A stretch of 27,195 bases of DNA, taken from Bilabrum cf. latius (taxonomy: Eukaryota > Bigyra: Bicosoecida > Bigyra > Bicosoecida). Under the pieces are notes generated by a model. That model did not search any database. It had not been told where the DNA came from and saw only the letters and a program-made list of their open reading frames with translations. A program made the translations under genes and the position numbers. Numbering within the stretch: the first letter of the stretch is position 1; each line of letters starts with the position of its first letter. Shown one piece after another: positions 1-7,420 of this stretch. The stretch lies in assembly GCA_965178125.1 (NCBI GenBank), contig CBCXTV010000028.1, positions 1 through 27,195 on the forward strand, in the 5' to 3' direction.

Positions 1-63
1 CAACTGCCAGAAGCTTCGCACAGAAAAGCAGCCCACTCAGGAAGCAAACTCACTGCACACCCC

Positions 64-534
64 ATGGCGAGCGACGCAGAACCGGAGGACGCAATGCGGC
101 TCGACTCCCCTAGAGATGCGGATGCAGCGGCGCCACCCGAAGCGACGGAGGCAGGATCACAGAAACCAGATCATGCGCAGCAGTTCTTCGAGGAGCCCTG
201 CCCGAAAGACGGACACATGGAAGCGCCAGAGAAGACCGCCAAGACGGACGAACCTGGCGACACACCCATGTTCGTCGACAAGTGGACGGCAGCGATCACA
301 CGCCTTACCGAGGAGCGCAAGGCTCTCAAGCTCGAGCAGCGGGCTAAAACGAAGGCCATCCGCAAAACCATCCGGCAGAAAAGGCGCACCATGAAGAACG
401 CCAAAAAACTCACAGACGACGAGCTCGCCCAAATCGTGCTAGACAGGAAGATCTTGCAGTTGGTGCAAAAAGAAGAGATCGCAGCACGCAGCTCCGCCAA
501 CTCCTCAACGAGCCAGGCGAAGTCGACCTTGTGA
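64..534 (+). CDS. Small basic helical protein, unknown function (156 aa)
   Basis: I do not recognise this protein. The first ~65 residues are acidic and Pro/Ala-rich and look disordered. Residues ~70-145 are a highly charged Lys/Arg/Glu helix-forming segment rich in RKTIRQKRR-type basic runs, which could be a coiled coil or a nucleic-acid-binding helix. The tail is Ser/Ala-rich. The ATG at 64 sits in a strong eukaryotic context (CCCCATGG) and is the first ATG visible. Its last ~20 codons and 3' flank recur as a decayed copy at 13,391-13,541, so the gene or its 3' end belongs to a repeated family. It lies just outside the left origin-like repeat at 893 and may be the last gene of a preceding element copy; that is inference. 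Coding status rests on ORF length, composition and start context only. Confidence 0.5.
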   Translation: MASDAEPEDAMRLDSPRDADAAAPPEATEAGSQKPDHAQQFFEEPCPKDGHMEAPEKTAKTDEPGDTPMFVDKWTAAITRLTEERKALKLEQRAKTKAIRKTIRQKRRTMKNAKKLTDDELAQIVLDRKILQLVQKEEIAARSSANSSTSQAKSTL

Positions 535-621
535 GAAGCGCTTCCCGTGTTCAGAGAACCGAGGATTACAGATAGACCCCGCGTCACAGAAGCCATCGCA
601 AGAGGGCAGAGCGTCAAGTAC
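471..621 (+). repeat. Repeat copy A spanning 3' end of 156-aa gene
   Basis: About 150 bp covering the last codons and 3' flank of the 156-aa gene matches 13,391-13,541 in the same orientation, at roughly 75-80% by eye and with small indels. The distal copy has lost the reading frame. Confidence 0.7.
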
Positions 622-892
622 AGCGCAGTCTTGACGGACACAGATAGCCCGAGCAGCACAAAGCAGCGGATGCGGCTGCCCAGCGGAGTCGCGCACTCGG
701 ACAGCATACACGGGACGTGCTGGCAGAAATCACTCAGTCCGCGAGCACCGTCGTCAAGAGCACGGGAGGGGCAGACTCGACATGCACAACTTTGAAAAAC
801 GGGAGGGCACGAAAGGAAGACAAATTTGGCATTAATCCTTGATTACCCCCGCCCCCCCGTAGAATCAGAGCGAGGAGATATGCTCGGAAGGT
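622..892. other. Gene-free stretch
   Basis: This holds only short open frames. The single sequence feature noticed is a run of C and G homopolymers near 845-900 that leads into the origin-like repeat. No gene or RNA recognised. Confidence 0.5.
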
Positions 893-1028
893 CCGGGGGG
901 CAGTCGCAGAAAAGTGCACGCGAAAATAAGAGGAAAGGAGACCCCCCAAACCCACGTAGTGCGACCCTCGGGGGTACCCTCTAAGGTACTAAGAATCCTT
1001 CCCCCGAAAATCGCACTACATCGGTCCC
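893..1028 (+). repeat. Origin-like terminal direct repeat, left copy
   Basis: About 135 bp that recurs in the same orientation at 12,289-12,429 with scattered substitutions and one short indel. Both copies start at a G-run, carry a purine-rich tract (AGAGGAAAGGAGACC) and end in a nested inverted repeat. Similarity stops abruptly on both sides. The two copies bracket 11.4 kb holding Rep, the zinc proteins and the transposase, as expected for the ends of one element or for tandem or circular copies. Confidence 0.8.
956..1019. promoter_or_regulatory. Nested hairpin, putative Rep origin
   Basis: Outer arms GTAGTGCGA (956-964) and TCGCACTAC (1011-1019) pair perfectly. Inside them TCGGGGG (968-974) pairs with CCCCCGA (1001-1007), and the loop holds TACC (975-978) against GGTA (985-988). 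The right copy keeps the outer arms exactly (12,358-12,366 and 12,413-12,421). Stem-loop origins are what HUH Rep proteins nick, and a Rep gene lies 700 bp downstream. Use as an origin is inference; no known nonanucleotide nick site was identified. Confidence 0.55.
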
Positions 1029-1055
1029 TGGCGTCGGGGAAAGCGGAAAAAAGGG

Positions 1056-1200
1056 GAGCACTACCGTGAAAAAATCCTGCATTTTACAGGAAAATCGGAG
1101 CACTACGTGTCAAAAACTGGGGGTTTTTGAGGTTTTTTTTCCAGAAAAACGGCATTTTTTTATGTAAAAACCGCGCGAAACGAGCACTACCGAGCACTAC
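1056..1200 (+). promoter_or_regulatory. Iteron-like GAGCACTAC repeats
   Basis: Four exact GAGCACTAC copies occur at 1056, 1098, 1182 and 1192. The hairpin arms hold the shared GCACTAC core at 1013, with its complement at 956-962. Spacings are 42, 84 and 10 bp, close to whole helical turns. Such direct repeats beside a hairpin resemble Rep-binding iterons of rolling-circle replicons. The A/T-rich homopolymer tracts between them would ease unwinding. They could instead be promoter sites of the Rep gene. Confidence 0.55.
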
Positions 1201-1708
1201 ATCGCCTCCTCCAGTCGTGTTTCGCATTTTTTTCGCTGGCCGAAAATGTCTCCGAAGGCGCTGCCTCGAGGGGGGGTTCCGATGGCTGATTTTGGGCGTT
1301 CTGTTGTCGATTTCGCGTGCATTTCAGGTTGTCGGCGAGGCCTTTTTGGCGTATGTCGCAGTTCGGATGCCCTCGAACGTCGTGTCTCATGTGGTATTCG
1401 CCGGTTTCTATGTTGGAGAAGGCGGTCGGTCGATCATCCTCTCTGGCAGGCTCCGAAGTGCGTTTGTGATCGTGCTAATTGCAACGCCATGCTTTCCTTC
1501 GTTGGCTTCGAGAATCCTTCCCTCGGAAGCGGTAGTACCTCGCCCAGGGCGGCACGAGCTGCAGACTCAGCTGCCTCGGTGCTCATGTGTGTCCCGTGTC
1601 AGCAGTTTCGGTGTTACGAACAGCAAGGATTCTGGGCATTGCGTGTCGGAGGCAAGTGTTCTATCTTGAGGCATTCCGCGATTCGTCGAAGGATTATTTG
1701 CGCAAATA
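1201..1708 (+). other. Rep 5' leader region
   Basis: About 500 bp between the iteron-like repeats and the Rep ATG. It carries an overlapping open frame from ATG 1246 to 1983 (245 codons, Cys-rich) that runs into Rep in another frame. Its composition is not convincing and no motif is recognised, so it is treated as leader or promoter rather than as a gene. Confidence 0.4.
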
Positions 1709-3994
1709 ATGTCGGCTCCGTTCAAGGGCGAAACGATGAGTTTGTCTGTTGCCGAGTCGCTGAAGTCCCGAGTCGCATCCTGCTCCTGGGATCCCGCGTG
1801 GGTTTCCGCGAGCTGCGTGCCGTGCGATGGCCTCCCCACAAGCCAGGAGTCAGAAGCGTCCACGACGGCGACCTCTGCTTTGTTAGGGGTGTCCGAGGCG
1901 TCCCCAACGTGCTCGTGTGGCCTCGGTGTCTCCAATTCGGTGGCTGCAGCGCGCGCGGCCGCTGTCCCGAGTTTTGGCTTTGACGATGCGGAGAACGACT
2001 TCGACGCCAGTCTCGACATGATTGAGGCCTCATGCGAGGTCGCATGCGAGGCAGAATGCGAGGGCGATCCGGGAGCCTGCTTGTTGTCCCACGGCAAGTC
2101 GAGCGGTCAGTGGCAGATCGGCGTAGTGGGTGAACGAGTCCTTTATGAGGGCCTCAGCGTTGAGGGCGACATTCCTGGCCGCGTTGCTGCCTCCGAAGCG
2201 CTCGCCGCGGGTGTCATCAATTTGGAACCCCCGTCAGAGGAAGTACTTTTGCCGGTGCAGCTTCTGCGGAGTAGTCAAGGTTACCGTGGGGTTCTGCCCA
2301 TCGAGGATTCTGCGCCCGATGCGAGGGGGCGACCGCAGATGCTCATGCTCCCCGATTTCGTGCCCCGCGTGAAGAGGCGGCGTCTTCGGCAGAAGTGCGA
2401 CCCTGCTGAGGGCGATGCAGCACCGAGTCTTGCGGCTCATCTCGGACCTCCGCCCGCGGCTCGTGCCGCGGCCGGAGCGTCTGGGCCGCAGCGCTCGACT
2501 GGAAGGCCTTCGACTCGTCCTATTGATAGTGTCATCTATCGTCTCCTGCGGGTTTTCCCTGACGATTTCAAGTTGGCGTTTCCGGCGTCGGTGTCACACC
2601 AGCGGAAGCGGTGCCTCATCAGGGAGGCGCTTCGCAATGTACCCGGTGACCGCATGTGCATCTTGAAAGACTGGGCTGCGGGGGCGGAGGACACTCCTTG
2701 CCAGCTTCGTTTCGAGGAGCTCTTCCCGGAGCTTGCGCGGCAGCGGGACGAAGTTGTGAGGAATCCGGGATCGCACTCAGTGCCCGTGGGCGAGATTGTG
2801 CCTGCGTCCGACAAGAACACGAGGCGGGGAAGGGCCGTGATGCTTACCTTTCACGGTCGCTGGGGTGTCGAAAAGGAGCCTGTGCGCGACATCATGTCGG
2901 CATCCGTGGCAAGGGGCGTCCTGAGGCGATTGGTTCTCGCGTCTCCGTTCTATGTGGAGCTTTGGGCCACCTTCAAGGCATGGGCGCAGGACATCGCGCG
3001 GCGGATGATGTGGCCTCAGCTGTCCATGAAAATGGAGCTCTCCCTGCACCGCAAGCACGCCGCAAACTTGGTGCACTTCCACGTATGCATGACGGATTCC
3101 GAGAAGTCGCATCGTTGTCGCGTGGCGGAGGATTTCATGTGGGCCGGCAGCAGGCCGAATGTCGTCTACGGCTCCGGGCGGTCAGCGAAGGCGCAGGAAC
3201 GTGGCGCGTCGGAGTTACACTATTATTGTCAAGCTCCCAAAGTCGGTGCGCTGCTTTGCGCCACGAACTACCGAGCCGGACGCGATTTCGTCGTCAATGG
3301 TAAGTTCGTGCACGCGTTGTTCGCACGCTTCAAAATGGATCCGGACGTCGCGAGAAGGGAACTCGTGGCGTATCGGTGTCGGGACGCCGAGAACTTAGTG
3401 CGCGCCATCGACTTCCACATACAGAATACCGCGGAGAGGAGAGAGGTGTGCGCGCAGGCCGCGGTGCACGTAGTGACGAAGCTCCGCCCCTTTAAGGTGG
3501 TGCCCGAAGTCGAGAAGTGGCGCGAGAGCTATCGTCAGGAGTGGTTCGCGCACATGCGCTTCAAGTTCCTTGTCTTGGTGGGGGACTCCCGGTTCGGGAA
3601 GACAGTGTACGCGCGGAATCTCTTCGGGAGCGAAAGGACTCTTGTTGTGAACTGTCAGGGCAGTGTGGAACCTCCGCTCCGTGGCTTCGATCGAAGTCGG
3701 CATGTGGCCATTGTGTTCGACGAGGCAAATGCCCTGTGGGTCGTCAACAACAAACAGGTCTTTCAGGCTGGCCTTGACCCCTCCCTGCTCGGCCAGAGCA
3801 AGACGAACAGCCTCGCATACTCTGTGTGGCTCCACGGTATCGCCCTGATCATCTGCACGAATTCGTGGGGCTCTGACGTGACGGAGTCGGCGGACCGCGA
3901 TTGGCTTGACAACAACTGCACGAAAGTGGAGGTGAAAGATCGGCTCTACTTCGACGAGGACTTGTTGTCTCTCACGGATGTGCAGAAGAGCTGA
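1709..3994 (+). CDS. Rep-like protein: HUH endonuclease plus SF3 helicase (761 aa)
   Basis: This is a replication-initiator-like protein of the CRESS/parvovirus-like Rep class. Such proteins nick an origin hairpin, stay joined to the 5' end and unwind DNA. Visible motifs: motif I LTFHG (379-383); the HUH motif in NLVHFHVCM (H456, H458); a candidate tyrosine/lysine motif YYCQAPK (505-511); Walker A GDSRFGKT (625-632); Walker B VAIVFDE (666-672); motif C ICTNSW (715-720, N718). Residues 1-370 match nothing I know and include an NLS-like VKRRRLRQK (221-229). At 761 aa it is two to three times the size of a typical CRESS Rep. The ATG at 1709 is the first in frame. It follows the hairpin and GAGCACTAC repeats and leads a plus-strand gene series. 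The spacing of the catalytic Tyr differs from the common YxxK. Fragments of the gene recur at 13,952, 15,600-15,778, 16,100-16,277 and 18,872. Confidence 0.85.
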   Translation: MSAPFKGETMSLSVAESLKSRVASCSWDPAWVSASCVPCDGLPTSQESEASTTATSALLGVSEASPTCSCGLGVSNSVAAARAAAVPSFGFDDAENDFDASLDMIEASCEVACEAECEGDPGACLLSHGKSSGQWQIGVVGERVLYEGLSVEGDIPGRVAASEALAAGVINLEPPSEEVLLPVQLLRSSQGYRGVLPIEDSAPDARGRPQMLMLPDFVPRVKRRRLRQKCDPAEGDAAPSLAAHLGPPPAARAAAGASGPQRSTGRPSTRPIDSVIYRLLRVFPDDFKLAFPASVSHQRKRCLIREALRNVPGDRMCILKDWAAGAEDTPCQLRFEELFPELARQRDEVVRNPGSHSVPVGEIVPASDKNTRRGRAVMLTFHGRWGVEKEPVRDIMSASVARGVLRRLVLASPFYVELWATFKAWAQDIARRMMWPQLSMKMELSLHRKHAANLVHFHVCMTDSEKSHRCRVAEDFMWAGSRPNVVYGSGRSAKAQERGASELHYYCQAPKVGALLCATNYRAGRDFVVNGKFVHALFARFKMDPDVARRELVAYRCRDAENLVRAIDFHIQNTAERREVCAQAAVHVVTKLRPFKVVPEVEKWRESYRQEWFAHMRFKFLVLVGDSRFGKTVYARNLFGSERTLVVNCQGSVEPPLRGFDRSRHVAIVFDEANALWVVNNKQVFQAGLDPSLLGQSKTNSLAYSVWLHGIALIICTNSWGSDVTESADRDWLDNNCTKVEVKDRLYFDEDLLSLTDVQKS

Positions 3995-4198
3995 CGCCGG
4001 CCGCTGAGGTTTTCAGTCCGGTTCACACGAGCGCCGGAGCCGCAGCGGCAGCCGCTTCGGTGCTCCTGAAGGTCTAATGTCCTCAATGCGTTTCGTGTGC
4101 AAAAAGGATGTGGTTTCTACATGGGGGCATTCCGCAAGTTTCATGTGGTCCGTCGCGTTCGTCCGGGGGAGTGCTTGCCTAGTATTGGGAGCTTGCCT

Positions 4199-4250
4199 GA
4201 CACACACACACGTGGCACCCAGCCTGATGGGTTGCAAGTGTGTGTGTGTC
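4199..4250. repeat. 13-bp CA/TG hairpin
   Basis: GACACACACACAC (4199-4211) pairs perfectly with GTGTGTGTGTGTC (4238-4250) across a 26-nt loop. It lies between Rep and the first zinc protein. It could be a transcript hairpin marking a 3' end, or simply paired microsatellites. Confidence 0.6.
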
Positions 4251-4398
4251 TCCGCAGTGCCGCGGTTGGGACCCGGCGGGTCGTTTGCTTTTACGTCGCC
4301 GCGTCGCGCGCCGACGAGACATTTCTTGGTCTCAGAAGCCTCTGCTTCCGGTAGGCGCGCCGTGTACACTCGCGGGCCGAAGGTGGGTGCGTTGCTTG

Positions 4399-5091
4399 AT
4401 GGCCTACGTCGGTATCGCCGATGCACCGTATGTGCCCGTGGTTGCCGCGTCGACCTCCGAGCACGCCCCGGAGGGCGAGGTGGAGATGATGCTTGCGCCT
4501 CTTGCCGGAGATGTCGGTTTCAAGCGGCCTCGCGTGTTTCCTCCCGGTTCGCGACTTCTTCCTAAGTCGCCGGCCCATCCGGCGGTGCTCATAACAGCGC
4601 TCGGCAGTGAGGCACCCCAGGACACACAGTGCGTCGTTTGGTCGGACTCTAAGGCTTTCGACCTCGCGGAGTTTGTATGCTCTTCCTGCGGCTGCAATCG
4701 TGTCATGGCGGACCTGAATCATCGTATGCGTGATCGTCTCGTACGTCGCGTGCAGCGCACGCTTTATGCCGATGATTCTCCGTGCGGCAGGGGTGCGATT
4801 TCGTGTCGTGCTTGTCGCGAGAAGGCGCGCGACGCGGCGCCGAAGACGTCGATTATGAACGCGGCGAACAAGAAGAAGATCTCGGGAACTCTTCGCATGC
4901 AGTTGGATCTCATTGTAGAGACCGGGGAGCGGAAGGGTCAGCGTTGTACTGCGGAGAAAATTCTGACATTGGGAACGATGAAGCAGCACAGGGTTTTCGA
5001 GAGGGACCTTTACGATGAGGCATGGCGCGGGCTTGTTCGTCTGTCTGGACGCGAGGCTTGGAGCGATGACGACTCGTGGTCTCCGCGTTGA
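4399..5091 (+). CDS. C-x2-C zinc-binding protein 1 (230 aa)
   Basis: A small basic protein of unknown role with one likely zinc-binding module. Its ligands are C94-x2-C97 (CSSCGC) and C136-x2-C139 (CRAC), separated by an Arg-rich helix (NHRMRDRLVRRVQRTL). This layout, C-x2-C, then a basic/aromatic patch, then C-x2-C, recurs in the two other zinc proteins of the element, although overall similarity is low. The C-terminal ~100 residues are Lys/Arg-rich and may bind nucleic acid. The start is taken at the first true ATG in the frame (4399, G at +4); an open frame without ATG extends back to about 4240. It lies 404 bp after Rep on the same strand. Function is not recognised; an accessory DNA-binding factor is a guess from context. 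Confidence 0.6.
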   Translation: MAYVGIADAPYVPVVAASTSEHAPEGEVEMMLAPLAGDVGFKRPRVFPPGSRLLPKSPAHPAVLITALGSEAPQDTQCVVWSDSKAFDLAEFVCSSCGCNRVMADLNHRMRDRLVRRVQRTLYADDSPCGRGAISCRACREKARDAAPKTSIMNAANKKKISGTLRMQLDLIVETGERKGQRCTAEKILTLGTMKQHRVFERDLYDEAWRGLVRLSGREAWSDDDSWSPR

Positions 5092-5139
5092 GCTTGCGTG
5101 ACGGTTTTCCCTCTTAACCTGGCCTCTTGCGTGGCGCTG

Positions 5140-5423
5140 CTTCCGCGTGTGGCCTGAGCGTGCGACCTGAGCGTTCGGCCTGCTGTCGCGTGTGACCTGA
5201 GCGAACGGGCGCTCGACAGTATCCCGCGTTTGTTGCTTCTGGGGTTCAAGAAACTTGTACTTTTTGGGCTGTACGGTGGTCAGTGGTGCACGGTTCGTTC
5301 GCAGCCTCCGCGTTGTTGGAAAGCTATGGTGGAGCATGGTTCTTTTCGCAGCCTCCGCGTTGTGATCAAGCTACGGTGGAGCATGGTTCGTGAGCATGGT
5401 TCTTTTCGCAGCCTCCGCGTTGT
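5140..5423 (+). repeat. Short tandem repeats after zinc protein 1
   Basis: A CGCAGCCTCCGCGTTGT core occurs at 5300, 5347 and 5407, each copy with flanking GAGCATGGTTC-type sequence (period 47 and 60 bp). Just upstream (about 5147-5205) the motif CCTGAGCG recurs three times. The gap from 5424 to 5716 shows no gene. Confidence 0.7.
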
Positions 5424-5716
5424 TGACACGTGAAAGCTACGCGAACGTGACCACACAATAGGCCATACCCCAGGTGAAATCCGGACTCGGACATCCAGAC
5501 GAAACGGCATCATGCACACTGTTGAACACACAAATGACACTGAGCTCCACCGTAACGTAACTTTCCATCACCACCTGGTTTATTTTCTCCGCGATGGCAG
5601 CTTGGCGGTGACGCTGTGTCTTCGGGCATGAAGGGGCAAATCTTTGATTTTTTGGGCCCTGTTTCGGTCACCGAAAAGTCGTGTGATTTCTGGCGCGCAG
5701 GAGGAGTGACGCAAGG

Positions 5717-6210
5717 TATTTCTGAACCGTTTTCCGGACGCTTTCCGGGCCTCCCATGTGACCGCTTTTTGCGTACCGAAACACGTTCCGCGCGTGAGGA
5801 GCAGATGCGGATCTCCGCGGGGTCCTAGTTGTGTCCTTTTTCGGGGGACGAAATCGGGCGCACTTGTCGTGCCGATTCGTGGTCGTCTCTGAGACCGGCT
5901 GCGAGTCGGGAAAGGTGCCCGGGAGATGCTCGTGTCCTTGGCTTCGTATTTCTCCGCGTATTCTTCAAACGCGGGCGCACGTCTCCTACCGATTCGTGGT
6001 CGGTTTCCGAGGCCGATCGCGAGTCGGGAAATGCGCCCGCGATGCGCTCTCGATCTCGGAAAGGGCGGGAGTCCGTTCTTGCATTCGGAATGGGCGGGGA
6101 GTTGCTTTTCCTGGGAGCATGTGCGAGATTCCTTCTCCGCGGGTCCTCTTTCGGCTTCGGCAGTCAGCAGCGCACTCTGCGGGAACGGCATTCTCCGAGT
6201 CTCTTTGCCG
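5717..6210 (+). repeat. Leader of zinc protein 2, repeated elsewhere and internally
   Basis: Bases 5717-5977 recur at 19,351-19,607, and about 6050-6210 recurs at 16,960-17,121. Within it, 5857-5933 and 5973-6048 are imperfect copies of each other (shared CCGATTCGTGGTCG and GCGAGTCGGGAAA). An open frame from ATG 5926 runs into zinc protein 2. Because this DNA recurs without the gene, it is read as leader or promoter rather than coding. Confidence 0.55.
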
Positions 6211-7218
6211 ATGATGTCTGAGGAGAAACCGTCCGAGAGCATTGCTGTTTCCTTGGGAGACGGCCGCAATCTTCGTGCGCGTCGAGGCGCCGGTGATATG
6301 GGAAACGAGGGCGGCATGTTGGCGCGCGAGGTCGACGCGCCGGCGGAGCACGCCGGCGCGGCGGCAAGCGTCGATGATTCGGGCGGCCCCCACATCGAGA
6401 GCGGCGGCGCGGAGGCGGCGTCCACGGGGATGCTCGGAGAGGAGAGCGGCAAGGCAGCGCCGAAGGAGGACGCCGAAGACGACGGCGGCAAGAAGACGGA
6501 GGAGGAGGATGCTCGCGGCGGTGGACGTGCTGTGGTGCCCGGAGGTAATGACGACGTATGGACCAACGCAGCAGCTTGGAAGGCGGGTGGCGGCGTGGCA
6601 GCCGGGGCGGTCTCTGGCGCTGATAGCTGGGATCTATGGGGGACCCCTGCGAAGTCGTCATGGGGGGAGACGTACGTGCTGCGGCAGGTCGCGTCGGAGC
6701 CGGCGGAGGAGGCGACATGGACTTGCAACGCGTGCCAGTGCTGCAAGCCCCGGTCGGCGTACTTTAAGAAGTGGAAGGACTGGATCCAACCAGTTTGCCG
6801 GGTGTGTTGCGACAAGTTCGACAACGCGACGCCGTGGTGGGTGTGGTGCAAGAGCTGCAAAAACGAGTATCCGGCGTACCGATTTCCCCAGATCCGCCGG
6901 AAGAAGGAGAACTTGCGCTATTTCTTCCCTGAGGACTGGTGCGCGAAGTGCCTGGTTGCGCGTGGCTGGAGTCTCCATGATGTCCGTTCCTCTGCGGGTG
7001 AAGCGAAGCGTTGGGTGCCAAAAGCTGGCGCGAATACCGGTGACGGCGACAACGACGCTCGTGCTCCCGCACGCGACGAGCTTCCTGCAGGAGGCGCCGC
7101 CTCCTGCAGCAACGCCGTGCGTCAGAGTTCTTCGCGTGACGAGGCCTTGGATGACATCAAGCGGGCCATGGAGCTTCTCCAGAATGCGGAAAGGTTCCTC
7201 CTCACGATGCCAGCGTGA
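6211..7218 (+). CDS. Multi-CxxC zinc protein 2 (335 aa)
   Basis: Residues 1-165 are low-complexity, Gly/Ala/Glu-rich and probably disordered. Residues 170-250 hold four cysteine pairs: C172/C175 (CNACQCCKP), C196/C199 (CRVCC), C213/C216 (CKSC) and C244/C247 (CAKC), with many Trp and Phe between. The C-x2-C...K-x4-F layout is like treble-clef or Stc1-like zinc modules; the family is not certain. The start is the ATGATG pair at 6211/6214. An in-frame ATG at 5926 would add 95 unconvincing residues. Just before the stop, another frame stays open to 7283 with a protein-like RELPEWVRRTVRALRKEERE, so the C-terminus here may be frameshifted. A near-full copy lies at 17,122 and a broken one at 16,571. 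The gene sits between zinc protein 1 and the duplicated leader of the coiled-coil gene. Confidence 0.7.
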   Translation: MMSEEKPSESIAVSLGDGRNLRARRGAGDMGNEGGMLAREVDAPAEHAGAAASVDDSGGPHIESGGAEAASTGMLGEESGKAAPKEDAEDDGGKKTEEEDARGGGRAVVPGGNDDVWTNAAAWKAGGGVAAGAVSGADSWDLWGTPAKSSWGETYVLRQVASEPAEEATWTCNACQCCKPRSAYFKKWKDWIQPVCRVCCDKFDNATPWWVWCKSCKNEYPAYRFPQIRRKKENLRYFFPEDWCAKCLVARGWSLHDVRSSAGEAKRWVPKAGANTGDGDNDARAPARDELPAGGAASCSNAVRQSSSRDEALDDIKRAMELLQNAERFLLTMPA

Positions 7219-7420
7219 CGCGGGAGCTTCCCGAATGGGTCCGTCGTACTGTGAGGGCGCTCCGGAAGGAAGAGCGCGAGTGAGTCATCCTTGCGCCGAG
7301 GTGAGCGCGACGTCGGAGGAGCACGGTCGTTTGATTGGGAACGATATGGTCGGCAGAGTGTGAAAATCCGAGTTTCTCGTGCAGGATTGGGCAGCTCTCT
7401 AGATATCTTGCCTGGGAAGG

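Noticed and set aside
1246-1983. 245-codon ATG-led frame overlapping the Rep start
   Set aside because: It is Cys/Arg-rich without motifs and overlaps the better-supported Rep frame. Kept only as a note on the leader.
5926-6210. N-terminal extension of zinc protein 2 from ATG 5926
   Set aside because: The same DNA recurs as leader elsewhere without the gene, and the translation is not protein-like. The ATGATG at 6211 is kept as the start.
5580-6860. Long minus-strand open frame opposite zinc protein 2 (and its twin at 16,800-17,771)
   Set aside because: Low-complexity Pro/Ser/Arg translation of the reverse strand of a GC-rich gene. The plus strand has the conserved cysteine module.
6242-7363. 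373-codon Arg-rich plus-strand frame
   Set aside because: It is the shifted-frame shadow of zinc protein 2, begins without a good ATG context and is an Arg/Ala run.
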